The position numbers and the translations under genes are program-made. Below are positions 38,092 to 49,745 of a stretch of 64,000 nucleotides of DNA, piece by piece. Numbering within the stretch: position 1 is the first letter of the stretch; every line of letters begins with the position of its first letter. Under the pieces are notes generated by a model. It ran no database searches and had not been told where the DNA came from. It saw nothing but the letters and a program-made list of their open reading frames with translations. Source of the DNA: Acinetobacter rathckeae (GTDB lineage: Bacteria > Pseudomonadota > Gammaproteobacteria > Pseudomonadales > Moraxellaceae); contig NZ_VTDO01000004.1 of assembly GCF_015627125.1 (NCBI RefSeq), positions 238,414 through 302,413 of the forward strand, written 5' to 3'.

Positions 38092-38727
38092 TTACACCTG
38101 AATGAGGTTATAGCGTAGTGCTAAATGGGTTAATTTCACATCACTGTCAATATTGAGCTTTTCAAAAATACGGTAACGATAGGTGTTGACAGTTTTTACA
38201 CTGACAAAAAGCTTATCTGCAATTTCTTGAGCACTGTGGCAATTTACAACCATCATGGCCACTTGCATTTCTCGTTCAGACAATTGGTCAAATGGTGATT
38301 GTTGTTGATCAGATAAATATGAGCTGGCCAATTGCTCGGCAATATCTGCACTAAAATATTTACCACCTTGCATGACTTTTTTAATGGCACGAATCATTTC
38401 ATCAATGGGTGCACCTTTGGTGATATAACCTTTTGCACCTGCTTTTAAAATCAGTGATGGGTAAGGTTCTTCAGACAGACCACTCACAGCAATTACGCGT
38501 GTTTCAGGTGCACTTTGTACAATACGACGTGTGGTCTCAATCCCACCAATGCCCGGCATATTTACATCGAGTAGAACAATGTTTGGGTGATGTTGTTTTG
38601 TCAATGCCAGTGCATCTTCGCCAGACTCAGCTTCTGCAATTACATGAATACCAACTTGGTCTGCTAACATTCGACAAATACCAGTACGTACCAATTCGTG
38701 GTCATCTACGACTAAAACTGAAATCAC
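38092..38727 (-). CDS. gacA: Response regulator, GacA/UvrY type
   Basis: A 211-aa regulator starting at GTG with GAGGT 5 bases before it. Receiver domain: VVDDHE, phosphorylated Asp in VLLDVNMPG, K in YITKGAP. The LuxR-type helix-turn-helix lies at about 145-205: LSEREMQVAMMVVN, SAQEIADKLFVSVKTVNTYRYRIFEKL. Partner of the GacS/BarA sensor; in Acinetobacter it controls virulence and phenylacetate metabolism. Transcribed alone. Confidence 0.9.
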   Translation of the reverse strand: MISVLVVDDHELVRTGICRMLADQVGIHVIAEAESGEDALALTKQHHPNIVLLDVNMPGIGGIETTRRIVQSAPETRVIAVSGLSEEPYPSLILKAGAKGYITKGAPIDEMIRAIKKVMQGGKYFSADIAEQLASSYLSDQQQSPFDQLSEREMQVAMMVVNCHSAQEIADKLFVSVKTVNTYRYRIFEKLNIDSDVKLTHLALRYNLIQV

Positions 38728-38936
38728 ATTTTACCTCGTGGGCTAACTTTTTTGTTACATAAAGCAAATTAAACTTGCAATTTTACCGTAAAGTTAGCAA
38801 TGTTAACTTAAGACACAAACAGGTCTCGTATTTATGCGAAACCATGAGTTTGCAATGTTCTTCTATATGCCAATGTAAGTCAATTGGTGATTATAAGCAA
38901 ATGTCTCTCAGCGTCCTTTGAGTCGAGTGTAATATT

Positions 38937-39962
38937 TTGAAAATTTTGAAGAAAATCTCGATATGCTTTTTAGGTATGTCGCTTTTTATGGGGCTATCTA
39001 GCACAAGTTTTGCTGAGCTCCAGATAAATAGTACGCCTATCAGTGTACCTAAAGCACATATCAGTTGGTCTGATGATGATGCTAAAAATCTATTGTCTGA
39101 TGATACCAGCGAAGAGGATACGCCTGAGGGCAGCACCGTTGTTTCTATTACGCATAGACCAAGCACGACAAGCAATAGTGCCCCTGTTTCTGACACGCGG
39201 TTTTTTAACAATGCAGGGCCAATGGTCAAGGCAGGTTCAGCTTTGGTGATGGATGCTCAGACAGGTGAGGTGCTGTTTAGTAAAAATAGCAGTACAGCAC
39301 GCCCAATGGCTTCGATTACTAAATTGATGACTGCTGTAGTGATTGCAGATGCACATTTAAATATGTCTGAGCAAATTACTTTAGACCCAATTGACTTTGT
39401 TGGGCCCAAACAGGCGAGTACTAAGCTTCGTGTGGGCGACCAAATGAATCGTGCAGAAGTTTTACTGATGGCACTGATGAAGTCTGAAAACCCAGCGGCA
39501 GCGGCATTGGCTCGTACTTACCCAGGTGGGAAGCCTGCTTTTATTAGTGCAATGAATTTAAAAGCACAGCAACTCGGTATGAGTTCTACGCATTATTTTG
39601 AATCTACAGGTCTAGATGCTCGTAATGTCTCTTCGGCTCGTGACTTGGCCATTTTAGTGGCTGAAGCGTATAAATATGGTGTGATTCGTCAGTTTTCATC
39701 AACGGCACATTATGACTTTGATTTAGGTTATCGTGTTTTAAATGCCAGTAATACCAATGCGTTGGTACGTAATGGTGGTTGGAATATTAACTTGTCAAAA
39801 ACAGGTTATATCAATGAAGCAGGCCGTTGCGTTGTTATGCACACTACGGTGAACTCTCGCCCTGCGGTTGTGGTATTAATGGGTGAACCATCTACTGAAG
39901 CACGTAATGCAGATGCCACTGATTTATTAAACTGGCTGAGTGCTTTACCAAAAGATGCTTAA
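38937..39962 (+). CDS. pbpG: D-alanyl-D-alanine endopeptidase (PBP7/8-like)
   Basis: A 341-aa penicillin-binding protein. The TTG at 38937 is chosen because it gives a full signal peptide (KILKKISICFLGM...TSFA); the next ATG would remove its charged start. Catalytic motifs: SITK (Ser-x-x-Lys) in RPMASITKLMTAV, SEN, and KTGY near residue 280. It cuts DD-crosslinks in peptidoglycan in the periplasm; in A. baumannii it affects survival in serum. Confidence 0.9.
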   Translation: MKILKKISICFLGMSLFMGLSSTSFAELQINSTPISVPKAHISWSDDDAKNLLSDDTSEEDTPEGSTVVSITHRPSTTSNSAPVSDTRFFNNAGPMVKAGSALVMDAQTGEVLFSKNSSTARPMASITKLMTAVVIADAHLNMSEQITLDPIDFVGPKQASTKLRVGDQMNRAEVLLMALMKSENPAAAALARTYPGGKPAFISAMNLKAQQLGMSSTHYFESTGLDARNVSSARDLAILVAEAYKYGVIRQFSSTAHYDFDLGYRVLNASNTNALVRNGGWNINLSKTGYINEAGRCVVMHTTVNSRPAVVVLMGEPSTEARNADATDLLNWLSALPKDA

Positions 39963-39980
39963 TATCATTGAAGTAAGCAT

Positions 39981-40012
39981 AAAAAAACCCTGTGATAGCA
40001 CAGGGTTTTTTT
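39981..40012. terminator. Bidirectional terminator, pbpG / thrC
   Basis: AAAAAAACCCTGTG-ATAG-CACAGGGTTTTTTT: a perfect 14-bp stem with A- and T-runs on both sides, between convergent pbpG and thrC. Confidence 0.95.
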
Positions 40013-40022
40013 ATTAAGTCTT

Positions 40023-41162
40023 TTACATATTGGCCAAGATAGATGTTTTAACATCGTTCATGGTGGCATCAATTGTCAGCATTACTGCATCTGCACATTG
40101 TTTAATGGCAGTGTCTGGGTCTTTTAGACCGTTACCTGTTACGGTACATACAATCACTGAACCTTCAGCAATTTTACCTGCTTTAATGTCACGGATTGCA
40201 CCACCAATAGATGCTGCAGAAGCAGGCTCTACAAACACACCTTCATACATTGAAAGCATACGCTGTGCTTCTAAAATTTCGCTGTCTTGAAGTTCGTCAA
40301 ACCAACCATTTGAGTCTCGTACTACCGCTTTAGCATGGTTCCAGCTTTGTGGATTACCAATACGAATGGCTGTAGCGACAGTTTCAGGCGAGGCAATTGG
40401 TGCACCACGTAAAAAAGGTGCAGCACCAGACGCTTGGTAACCCACCATTTGCGGTAAACCTTCAGGTTTTGGCCCTGTAAATTGGTCAGTTTCAGCATCA
40501 TAAACTACTTGCTCAAACTCGCCAGCAGGTTGGTTTGCCACGGCTTCTGTGTAACCCATCCAGTGTGCAGTAATATTACCCGCATTACCTACAGGTAGGC
40601 AGTGGTAATCTGGTGCACGACCGAGTGCTTCAACCACTTCATAAGCAATGGTTTTTTGCCCTTGTAAACGGTATGGGTTAATTGAGTTTACAATCGTTAC
40701 TGGTGCTTCGCTGGCAATTTCTTTAACCAAACGCATACCATCATCGAAGTTACCACGAATTTGCATGGTAATTGCACCGTACATCATGGCTTGTGCCATT
40801 TTACCCATGGCAATTTTGCCTTCAGGAATCAGTACAAATGCTTTGATGCCAGCACGAGCAGCATAAGCGGCGGCAGCTGCCGATGTATTACCTGTAGATG
40901 CACAAATAATGGCTTTAGAACCTTCTTCAACCGCTTTTGTGACAGCCATGGTCATACCACGGTCTTTAAATGAACCTGTTGGGTTTAGGCCTTCATATTT
41001 GACATAAATTTCAACATCTTTACCAATAATACGTGGAATGTTTTCAAGCTTAATCAGTGGCGTGTTACCTTCGCCCAAAGAGATTGCACGTGTGGTTTGA
41101 GATACAGGTAAACGATCACGATAGCGATCTACAAGACCAGTATAACGATTGGCATTCGACAT
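40023..41162 (-). CDS. thrC: Threonine synthase
   Basis: A 379-aa PLP enzyme turning O-phosphohomoserine into threonine. PLP lysine in PTGSFKDRGMTMAV, phosphate-binding loop GNAGNI, and CASTGNTSAAAAAYAARAG. The short form of the family, as in Pseudomonas. It follows hom by 60 bases in the same direction, a threonine pair under likely joint control. Confidence 0.95.
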   Translation of the reverse strand: MSNANRYTGLVDRYRDRLPVSQTTRAISLGEGNTPLIKLENIPRIIGKDVEIYVKYEGLNPTGSFKDRGMTMAVTKAVEEGSKAIICASTGNTSAAAAAYAARAGIKAFVLIPEGKIAMGKMAQAMMYGAITMQIRGNFDDGMRLVKEIASEAPVTIVNSINPYRLQGQKTIAYEVVEALGRAPDYHCLPVGNAGNITAHWMGYTEAVANQPAGEFEQVVYDAETDQFTGPKPEGLPQMVGYQASGAAPFLRGAPIASPETVATAIRIGNPQSWNHAKAVVRDSNGWFDELQDSEILEAQRMLSMYEGVFVEPASAASIGGAIRDIKAGKIAEGSVIVCTVTGNGLKDPDTAIKQCADAVMLTIDATMNDVKTSILANM

Positions 41163-41222
41163 GATGATGTTCCAAAATTTGTTAAAGCAGGTGAGGGTTT
41201 GATCCTCACCGAGGAAAATTGA

Positions 41223-42524
41223 TTAGCTATCAAGCGATTCTAAACGAATTCTTACGATTTCGCCATGTGTTGCAGGCAATGCTTGAATTTTTGTGATCGC
41301 TTCATCCATCTGAGATTCAGTAATTGGATCAGTCATAATCACAATCGGTACACGGTCTTTTAAGCGAGGCTGTTGCAAGATAGCATCAATACTAATACCA
41401 CAACGGCTTAAGATGGTGGTAATGTCAGCCAGTACGCCTGTGTGATCGTCAACATTAACACGTAAGTAGTAACCTGTTGTGAATTCTTCACGTGTTAAAA
41501 TATTGATGTCTTCAAGTGACTCAAACGCCAGCTGAGGGATTGTCCCTGAACCATCTTCGGTATAAGAGATATCACGTACAATATCAATAATATCTGCAAC
41601 CACAGCAGAAGCTGTTGGGCCACCGCCTGCTCCTGGACCTGAGTACATGGTTTGACCAACGGCACTGGCTTTTACAGACACTGCATTTTGTACACCATTT
41701 ACATTTGCAAGTGGTTGTTCTTTCGGAATAAGTGTTGGGTGGACACGTAGTTCAATGCCTTTTGGCGAACGGCGAGCAATCCCTAAGTGTTTAATGCAAA
41801 AGCCAAGCTCTTCGGCATATTGCACATCTTGTGCAGTGATTTTACTGATGCCTTCGGTATAGACTTTGTCAAATTGTAGTGGAATACCAAAAGCGATAGA
41901 TGCCAATAGGGTGAGTTTGTGAGCAGCATCAATGCCTTCAACATCAAAGGTTGGGTCAGCTTCTGCATAACCAAGCTCTTGAGCTTCTTTCAGTACTTCT
42001 GGAAATGGGCGAGCCTTGTCACGCATCTCGGTTAAAATAAAGTTGCCTGTACCGTTAATAATGCCTGCTAACCATTCAATACGGTTAGCTGCAAGGCCTT
42101 CTCGCATGACTTTAATAATTGGAATGCCACCTGCAACTGCTGCTTCATAGGCAATTTGCACGGTGTTTTGGTCCGCTGCAGTAAACAGCTCGTTACCATG
42201 CTCTGCAAGGAGCGCTTTATTTGCAGTGACGACTTGCTTGCCGTGTTTAATGGCTTCAATAAAAATTTCTTTGGCAGGAGAGAGGCCACCAATCAGTTCA
42301 ATGACAACATCGACATCGGGCTGACGGACGATGTCGAGTAGATCTGCACTTTGTTTAATGCCTTCAAGGTTAAGGTCTGGGCGTGGGCGACGGGTACCAA
42401 CATGGGTAATCTGAATTTCTCGACCTGTACGGCGTTTAATTTCTTTTGCATTTTCTTGTAATAGTTGCAGTACACCAGCACCGACAGTGCCTAGGCCAAG
42501 AATGGCCAAACGAACAGGTTTCAC
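41223..42524 (-). CDS. hom: Homoserine dehydrogenase
   Basis: A 433-aa enzyme. Start is GTG at 42524, with GGAG 6 bases before it, giving MKPVRLAILGLGTVG (dinucleotide site). Other motifs: TANKALLAEHG, GIINGTGNFIL, EADPTFDVEG, and a C-terminal ACT domain (about 350-433) for threonine feedback. Reduces aspartate semialdehyde to homoserine; monofunctional type without aspartokinase. Confidence 0.95.
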   Translation of the reverse strand: MKPVRLAILGLGTVGAGVLQLLQENAKEIKRRTGREIQITHVGTRRPRPDLNLEGIKQSADLLDIVRQPDVDVVIELIGGLSPAKEIFIEAIKHGKQVVTANKALLAEHGNELFTAADQNTVQIAYEAAVAGGIPIIKVMREGLAANRIEWLAGIINGTGNFILTEMRDKARPFPEVLKEAQELGYAEADPTFDVEGIDAAHKLTLLASIAFGIPLQFDKVYTEGISKITAQDVQYAEELGFCIKHLGIARRSPKGIELRVHPTLIPKEQPLANVNGVQNAVSVKASAVGQTMYSGPGAGGGPTASAVVADIIDIVRDISYTEDGSGTIPQLAFESLEDINILTREEFTTGYYLRVNVDDHTGVLADITTILSRCGISIDAILQQPRLKDRVPIVIMTDPITESQMDEAITKIQALPATHGEIVRIRLESLDS

Positions 42525-42586
42525 GTTACACTCCAAAAATAATCTAACGATTGACTTTAGATCATAGCTAAAAAAAATGAGATTAC

Positions 42587-42622
42587 ATAGGTAAAGATGT
42601 GTGAATCTTTACCTATTTTTTT
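42587..42622. terminator. Hairpin after dsbC
   Basis: ATAGGTAAAGAT (42587-42598) and its exact complement (42605-42616), 6-base loop. T-runs flank it: directly on the plus strand and 7 bases beyond on the minus strand. It separates dsbC from hom. Confidence 0.75.
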
Positions 42623-42624
42623 AA

Positions 42625-43440
42625 TTATTTGCTTAAACGTTTCGCTAAGTCATCTGCTGTGAGGTAGCCACCAAGGTAGTGACCATCTTGGCTGTAAATT
42701 GCAGGTGTACCATTTACGCCAATTTTCATGCCGAGCATGTACTGTTCTTTTACAGGGTTTTTACATTCAGCAGGCGTGACACTTTCGCCTTTTACAGCAG
42801 CAGCAAAAGCGGCCTTACGGTCTTTGCTACACCAAATGCTTTGCATGGTTGGGTAAAATTGTTCACCACGTGGCCATGCAATATAACGAACTTCGATGCC
42901 TTTGGCGGTAATTTCAGGCAATGATTCGTGGAGTTTGTGGCAATACGGGCAACTTGCATCGGTAAATACATAAACAATATGCTGTGTTTTGCCTTGTGCT
43001 GGGTAAACAATCAGGTCTTTATTGTCTAAAGCTGCGAAAAGCTTTTTATTTTCTACGGCTTGTAAGTCATCACCTACATTGTGAATTTTACCTTCGCCAA
43101 GACCCAAAATATCGCCTTGAATAACATATTTACCATCTGCTGTGGCATATACAGCAGGGGCACCATCTAAACTGACCCAGTAAATATTGGGTACTTCAGT
43201 TTTTTTAATGTCTGTGACTTTAATGTTGATGTTTGATTTTTTGAATTGTTCTTCAAATGTTGCGATCAGACGCTGTTTTTCATTCCGCTCCAAAATAGGC
43301 GATGCTTCACCTGTAGCAGGTGTAGTGGCAGTGAGGGTATCACTTTTTTGTTCATTAACTTTGTCTTTTGAACAACCTGAAAGCAATGCACTGAGTGCAA
43401 GGGTGCAGGCAATGGCCGTTTGAGTATAACGAAAGAACAT
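42625..43440 (-). CDS. dsbC: Thiol:disulfide isomerase DsbC, predicted lipoprotein form
   Basis: A 271-aa protein. The redox site is CPYC in FTDASCPYCHKLHESLPE, typical of DsbC/DsbG; the N-terminal dimerisation domain spans about 60-130. The signal sequence ends LSALLSGC-SK, a clear lipobox, so it may be tethered to a membrane, unlike soluble E. coli DsbC. A second Cys pair lies at C-SKDRKAAFAAAVKGESVTPAEC. Isomerises wrong disulfides in the periplasm. The xerD gene lies just upstream, as in E. coli (xerD-dsbC). Confidence 0.9.
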   Translation of the reverse strand: MFFRYTQTAIACTLALSALLSGCSKDKVNEQKSDTLTATTPATGEASPILERNEKQRLIATFEEQFKKSNINIKVTDIKKTEVPNIYWVSLDGAPAVYATADGKYVIQGDILGLGEGKIHNVGDDLQAVENKKLFAALDNKDLIVYPAQGKTQHIVYVFTDASCPYCHKLHESLPEITAKGIEVRYIAWPRGEQFYPTMQSIWCSKDRKAAFAAAVKGESVTPAECKNPVKEQYMLGMKIGVNGTPAIYSQDGHYLGGYLTADDLAKRLSK

Positions 43441-43549
43441 AAAAAACCTTTTCTAGTCAAATAGTAGTCAATAACTGTGGCTTAGCATAGCAAAAATATT
43501 TCACATATTTGTGAATTTTCATGGTGTAAATGTCACAGGGCATTTTACG

Positions 43550-44470
43550 TTAGCCTCTTGGGTGAAACTTTTCATGGAGTTGCTGTAATCGAACTTGTGC
43601 AACATGGGTATAAATTTGAGTGGTCGATAGGTCCTGATGGCCAAGTAGCATTTGTACCACACGTAAGTCTGCACCATGGTTAATTAAGTGTGTGGCAAAA
43701 GCGTGGCGTAGGGTATGTGGAGAAAGTGGTGCATTGATGTTGGCGATTAATGCATATCTTTTAATCATATACCAAAAATTTTGTCGACTCATGAGTCCAC
43801 CATGTTGGGTGAGAAACACATAGTCAATGGTACTTTGATACAGTTGTGGTCGTGCTTCATGAAGATATTTTTCGAGCCAATCGATTGCTGTTAAACCCAG
43901 CGGTACAAGGCGTTCTTTATTGCCCTTACCTTTAATACGAATAAAACCTTGTTTAAGATTGAGGCGATCTGTTTCTAATGTAATAAGTTCGCTGACGCGT
44001 AGACCAGATGCATATAATACTTCAAGCATGGCTCGATCACGTAAACCGAGCGTGGTATTGATATCTGGGGCATGTATGAGTGCTTCAACATCTTGTTCAC
44101 TCAAGTCTTTGGGTAATGCTTGGCCGAGCTTCGGGCTTTTATGTTGTGCCAAGGGGTTATCTGTACGTAGTTTTTGTTCACGTAAGAATTTAAAAAATGA
44201 GCGCAGTGCCGAAAGAGTACGAGCAATTGAGCGTGGACTTTTATCTTGGGTTTTGAGGGTGTCTAGCACAGTAGAGATATGTTCATGGTTCCAATAAGGT
44301 ATGGGCTCATTGCAAAGTGGTGCACACTGAATTAAGTCGCTTAAATAGGCATTACGGGTATGGGGGCTGACGGAATTTGCCACCAAATAATCACGGTAGG
44401 TCTGTAAAAAAGGCATGCTTGGTGGAATATTTATGGCACTGGGGGTACGTGGTTTTTTATTGGTTGGCAT
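43550..44470 (-). CDS. xerD: Tyrosine recombinase XerD
   Basis: A 306-aa recombinase. N-terminal SAM-like DNA-binding domain (about 20-105), then catalytic residues Arg in LYASGLRVSEL, Lys in IKGKGNKERLVPL, His-x-x-Arg in SPHTLRHAFATHL, His in LLGHQDLSTTQ and nucleophile Tyr in YTHV. With XerC it resolves chromosome dimers at dif. Position before dsbC supports XerD over other recombinases. Confidence 0.92.
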   Translation of the reverse strand: MPTNKKPRTPSAINIPPSMPFLQTYRDYLVANSVSPHTRNAYLSDLIQCAPLCNEPIPYWNHEHISTVLDTLKTQDKSPRSIARTLSALRSFFKFLREQKLRTDNPLAQHKSPKLGQALPKDLSEQDVEALIHAPDINTTLGLRDRAMLEVLYASGLRVSELITLETDRLNLKQGFIRIKGKGNKERLVPLGLTAIDWLEKYLHEARPQLYQSTIDYVFLTQHGGLMSRQNFWYMIKRYALIANINAPLSPHTLRHAFATHLINHGADLRVVQMLLGHQDLSTTQIYTHVAQVRLQQLHEKFHPRG

Positions 44471-44554
44471 ATTTAACAGGATAAATACATTTAATTTAAT
44501 TTAATTTGATTGTGAAGTCGATGAAAGAGGTCATGTTTGTTCACATTTACAACA

Positions 44555-44573
44555 TATAAATTATTCTCATTTC
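44555..44573. promoter_or_regulatory. Candidate Fur box before feoA
   Basis: ATAAATTATTCTCATTTCG has the ATT-rich pattern of a Fur site (about 12 of 19 positions by eye) 38 bases before feoA. Iron repression of feo by Fur is well known in the group; the site itself is a weak match. Confidence 0.35.
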
Positions 44574-44610
44574 GCTTTATAATCATAAAAAATAGTATGG
44601 AATCATTACG

Positions 44611-44874
44611 GTGCGACTATCAGAGTTAAAAGTCAAGCAAGCTGCTATTATCCAAAGCGTGAGCTGCCATTCTTCTGACGCAGAGCAAAGTGATTTAATC
44701 GCAAGTCGGCTAGACACGTTAGGCTTTGTGCCTGGGGTACAAGTGAAAGTGATTGCACGAGGTATTTTCGGTGGAGACCCAATACTAATTCAGGTAGGAT
44801 TCACGCGTTTTGCACTGCGTAAGTCTGAAGCAGAAAAAATTGAAGTCAGTTTAGAGCGGGGAGTTTCCGCATGA
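44611..44874 (+). CDS. feoA: Ferrous iron transport protein A
   Basis: An 87-aa SH3-like cytoplasmic protein starting at GTG (RLSELKVKQAAII). Typical strands: LDTLGFVPGVQVKVIARGIFGGDPILIQVGFTRFALRKSEA. It assists FeoB. Overlaps feoB by ATGA. Confidence 0.9.
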   Translation: MRLSELKVKQAAIIQSVSCHSSDAEQSDLIASRLDTLGFVPGVQVKVIARGIFGGDPILIQVGFTRFALRKSEAEKIEVSLERGVSA

Positions 44875-46724
44875 GTGAGGCACTAAGGGTCGCCCTTGTG
44901 GGTAACCCAAACTGTGGTAAAACATCTGTATTTAACCAACTCACAGGTACACGACAAAAGGTAGGTAACTATGCAGGTGTGACGGTAGAACGTAAGGTTG
45001 GCTTTTTTAATCTACCCTCAGGTCAACAGGTTCGTGTTTTAGATTTACCAGGGACGTATAGCTTAAATGCGACTAGCCCAGATGAAGCAGTCACACGTGA
45101 TGTATGTTTGGGTAAAATTGAAACTGAAGCACAGCAAGATGCTTTTTTATGTGTGGTTGATGCCACCAATTTAAGTCTACATTTAGGTTTAGTGCTTGAA
45201 GTGATTGCTTTGGGTAAGCCTGTGCTTGTTGTGTTGAATATGATGGACGAAGTACGTCGCCGTGGTATTCAAATTAATGTGCAAAAGTTGTCTGAGTATC
45301 TGGGTGTAGCAGTAGTCGAAACTGTGGCTAAAAATGCTTCAGGTGTAAGCAATTTAGTCAACGCTTTGCAAGAGCGTCGCTTTTCTTTTCCATCACACGA
45401 AATAAATCAGCTGACGGGAACATCACATCAAAAAGTACAGCGTATTTTAAAAGATGTAGTGGTTTATGTAGACCAAGAAGATAAGCGTACTGAATTTTTA
45501 GACCGTATTTTTCTACACCCTGTACTGGGTTTAGTGACCTTAACTCTACTCATGTTTATTGTCTTTCAGGCCGTGTTTACATGGGCTGCACCATTTATGG
45601 ACAGCATTGAAGGGGCGTTTAAGTGGTTTGGTGAGCTTGTCGGTGGCATGATTTCACAACCACTGTTACATAGCTTGGTGGTCGATGGTGTGATTGCAGG
45701 TGCAGGTAGTGTAGTGGTGTTCTTGCCACAAATTATTATCTTATTTTTCTTTATTTTATTACTAGAAGAAACAGGATATTTACCACGTGCCGCATTTTTA
45801 CTCGATAAGCTGATGTATAAAGCAGGTTTGAGTGGTCGTTCATTTATTCCACTGCTGTCGAGTTTTGCGTGTGCCATTCCAGGGATTATGGCGACTCGGA
45901 GTATTCATGACTCTCGTGATCGCTTGACCACCATTTTAGTGGCACCACTGATGACGTGTTCAGCACGTTTACCTGTGTATGCTTTACTGATCTCAGCATT
46001 TATTCCCAATGAAACGGTATTAGGTTTCTTAAGTTTACAGGGTTTGGTGTTATTTGCACTGTACATGGCAGGTATTGTGAGTGCACTCATAGTTGCGTCT
46101 ATTATTAAACTGTTTCAAAAAGATAAATCTCAGTATGCTTTACTGATGGAATTGCCAAGTTATCAGTTACCAAGTGTAAAAAGTATTGCGATTGGTTTAT
46201 TAGACCGAGGTAAAATCTTTTTAAGACGCGTGGGCGGTATTATTTTTGCGTTGTCTATTTTGTTATGGTTTTTGTGTACCTTTCCACAAGCCCCAGAGCA
46301 TGCCACATTACCTGCGATAGATTATAGTTTTGCAGGGCGTTTAGGGCAGATGATTCAACCTTTGTTCGAACCGATTGGTTTTAACTGGCAAATTTGTATT
46401 GCACTGATTCCTGCCATGGCGGCACGTGAGGTGGTGGTTGCGGCGCTCGGTACGGTATATGCATTGTCTGGTGCGAGTGATGATGAAGTTGCACAAGGTT
46501 TATCCCACCTCATTAGTTCACCAAATTCAGGTTGGACGATTGCGACAGGATTATCTTTGTTGGTTTGGTTTATTTATGCACCGCACTGTTTAGCAACACT
46601 GGCAACAGTACGCCGTGAAACAGGTTCTTGGCGTATGGTTGCATTTATGACAATTTATTTGTTTGGTTTGGCGTATTTGGCAGCCTTTCTGACCTATCAA
46701 ATTGCCTTACATTATTTTGGCTAA
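44871..46724 (+). CDS. feoB: Ferrous iron transporter FeoB
   Basis: A 617-aa inner-membrane protein with an N-terminal G domain: GNPNCGKTSVFNQLTG (G1), VGNYAGVTVE (G2), LDLPGTYSL (G3), NMMDE (G4). The membrane part has two Gate motifs (about 270-370 and 440-560) including SFACAIPGIMATR. Shorter than the E. coli protein (773), mainly in the linker and C-terminus. Imports Fe2+ with GTP hydrolysis. Followed by a small Cys-rich gene. Confidence 0.95.
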   Translation: MSEALRVALVGNPNCGKTSVFNQLTGTRQKVGNYAGVTVERKVGFFNLPSGQQVRVLDLPGTYSLNATSPDEAVTRDVCLGKIETEAQQDAFLCVVDATNLSLHLGLVLEVIALGKPVLVVLNMMDEVRRRGIQINVQKLSEYLGVAVVETVAKNASGVSNLVNALQERRFSFPSHEINQLTGTSHQKVQRILKDVVVYVDQEDKRTEFLDRIFLHPVLGLVTLTLLMFIVFQAVFTWAAPFMDSIEGAFKWFGELVGGMISQPLLHSLVVDGVIAGAGSVVVFLPQIIILFFFILLLEETGYLPRAAFLLDKLMYKAGLSGRSFIPLLSSFACAIPGIMATRSIHDSRDRLTTILVAPLMTCSARLPVYALLISAFIPNETVLGFLSLQGLVLFALYMAGIVSALIVASIIKLFQKDKSQYALLMELPSYQLPSVKSIAIGLLDRGKIFLRRVGGIIFALSILLWFLCTFPQAPEHATLPAIDYSFAGRLGQMIQPLFEPIGFNWQICIALIPAMAAREVVVAALGTVYALSGASDDEVAQGLSHLISSPNSGWTIATGLSLLVWFIYAPHCLATLATVRRETGSWRMVAFMTIYLFGLAYLAAFLTYQIALHYFG

Positions 46725-46741
46725 AACTGAAGGAGGCTAAA

Positions 46742-46993
46742 ATGGTTGAGATCGTGATTATTGCAGCATTGGTGATTTGGAGTGCGGTCTATACGTTTAA
46801 TAAAGTATTTCCGAAATCTGCATTCAAAGTATTTAACGCTTTAGCCAATGTTTTAGAGCAACAGAAACTCCATAAATTGGCCTCTTGGGTTAGACCTGCC
46901 ATGGTGACAGGCTGTGGTGGTGGTTGTGGCTGTAGCTCCGCCGAAAAGCCAGCGAAAGTTACTGAAACGACAAAAGCAGTGAAGTGGAAATAA
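46742..46993 (+). CDS. Small membrane protein with Cys-rich tail, feo-linked
   Basis: An 83-aa protein; AAGGAGG stands before the ATG at 46742. One N-terminal membrane helix (VEIVIIAALVIWSAVYTF), then a basic middle and GCGGGCGCSS, and a Lys-rich end. Proteins of this kind (DUF6587-like) follow feoAB in Acinetobacter-type genomes in the place of feoC. The Cys cluster could bind iron or a cluster, by inference. A strong terminator follows. Confidence 0.75.
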   Translation: MVEIVIIAALVIWSAVYTFNKVFPKSAFKVFNALANVLEQQKLHKLASWVRPAMVTGCGGGCGCSSAEKPAKVTETTKAVKWK

Positions 46994-47014
46994 AATTTAA
47001 CTGCGCTGTATAAT

Positions 47015-47041
47015 AAAAAGCCACCCAAGCGGTGGCTTTTT
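47015..47041. terminator. Terminator of the feo operon
   Basis: AAAAAGCCACC-CAAGC-GGTGGCTTTTT: 11-bp perfect stem with A- and T-runs, 22 bases after the last feo gene. Confidence 0.9.
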
Positions 47042-47094
47042 ACTTGAATAACACAAAAAACCTTTGCTAGATTTAATCTGTAAAAGCAATCTGA

Positions 47095-49705
<2,611 letters not shown>

Positions 49706-49745
49706 GTCTTAAAGAGGGCATGCTCAAGGTATTTGGGCAATCCTG

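Noticed and set aside
41163..41222. Riboswitch or attenuator between hom and thrC
   Set aside because: Only 60 bases with no stem followed by a T-run.
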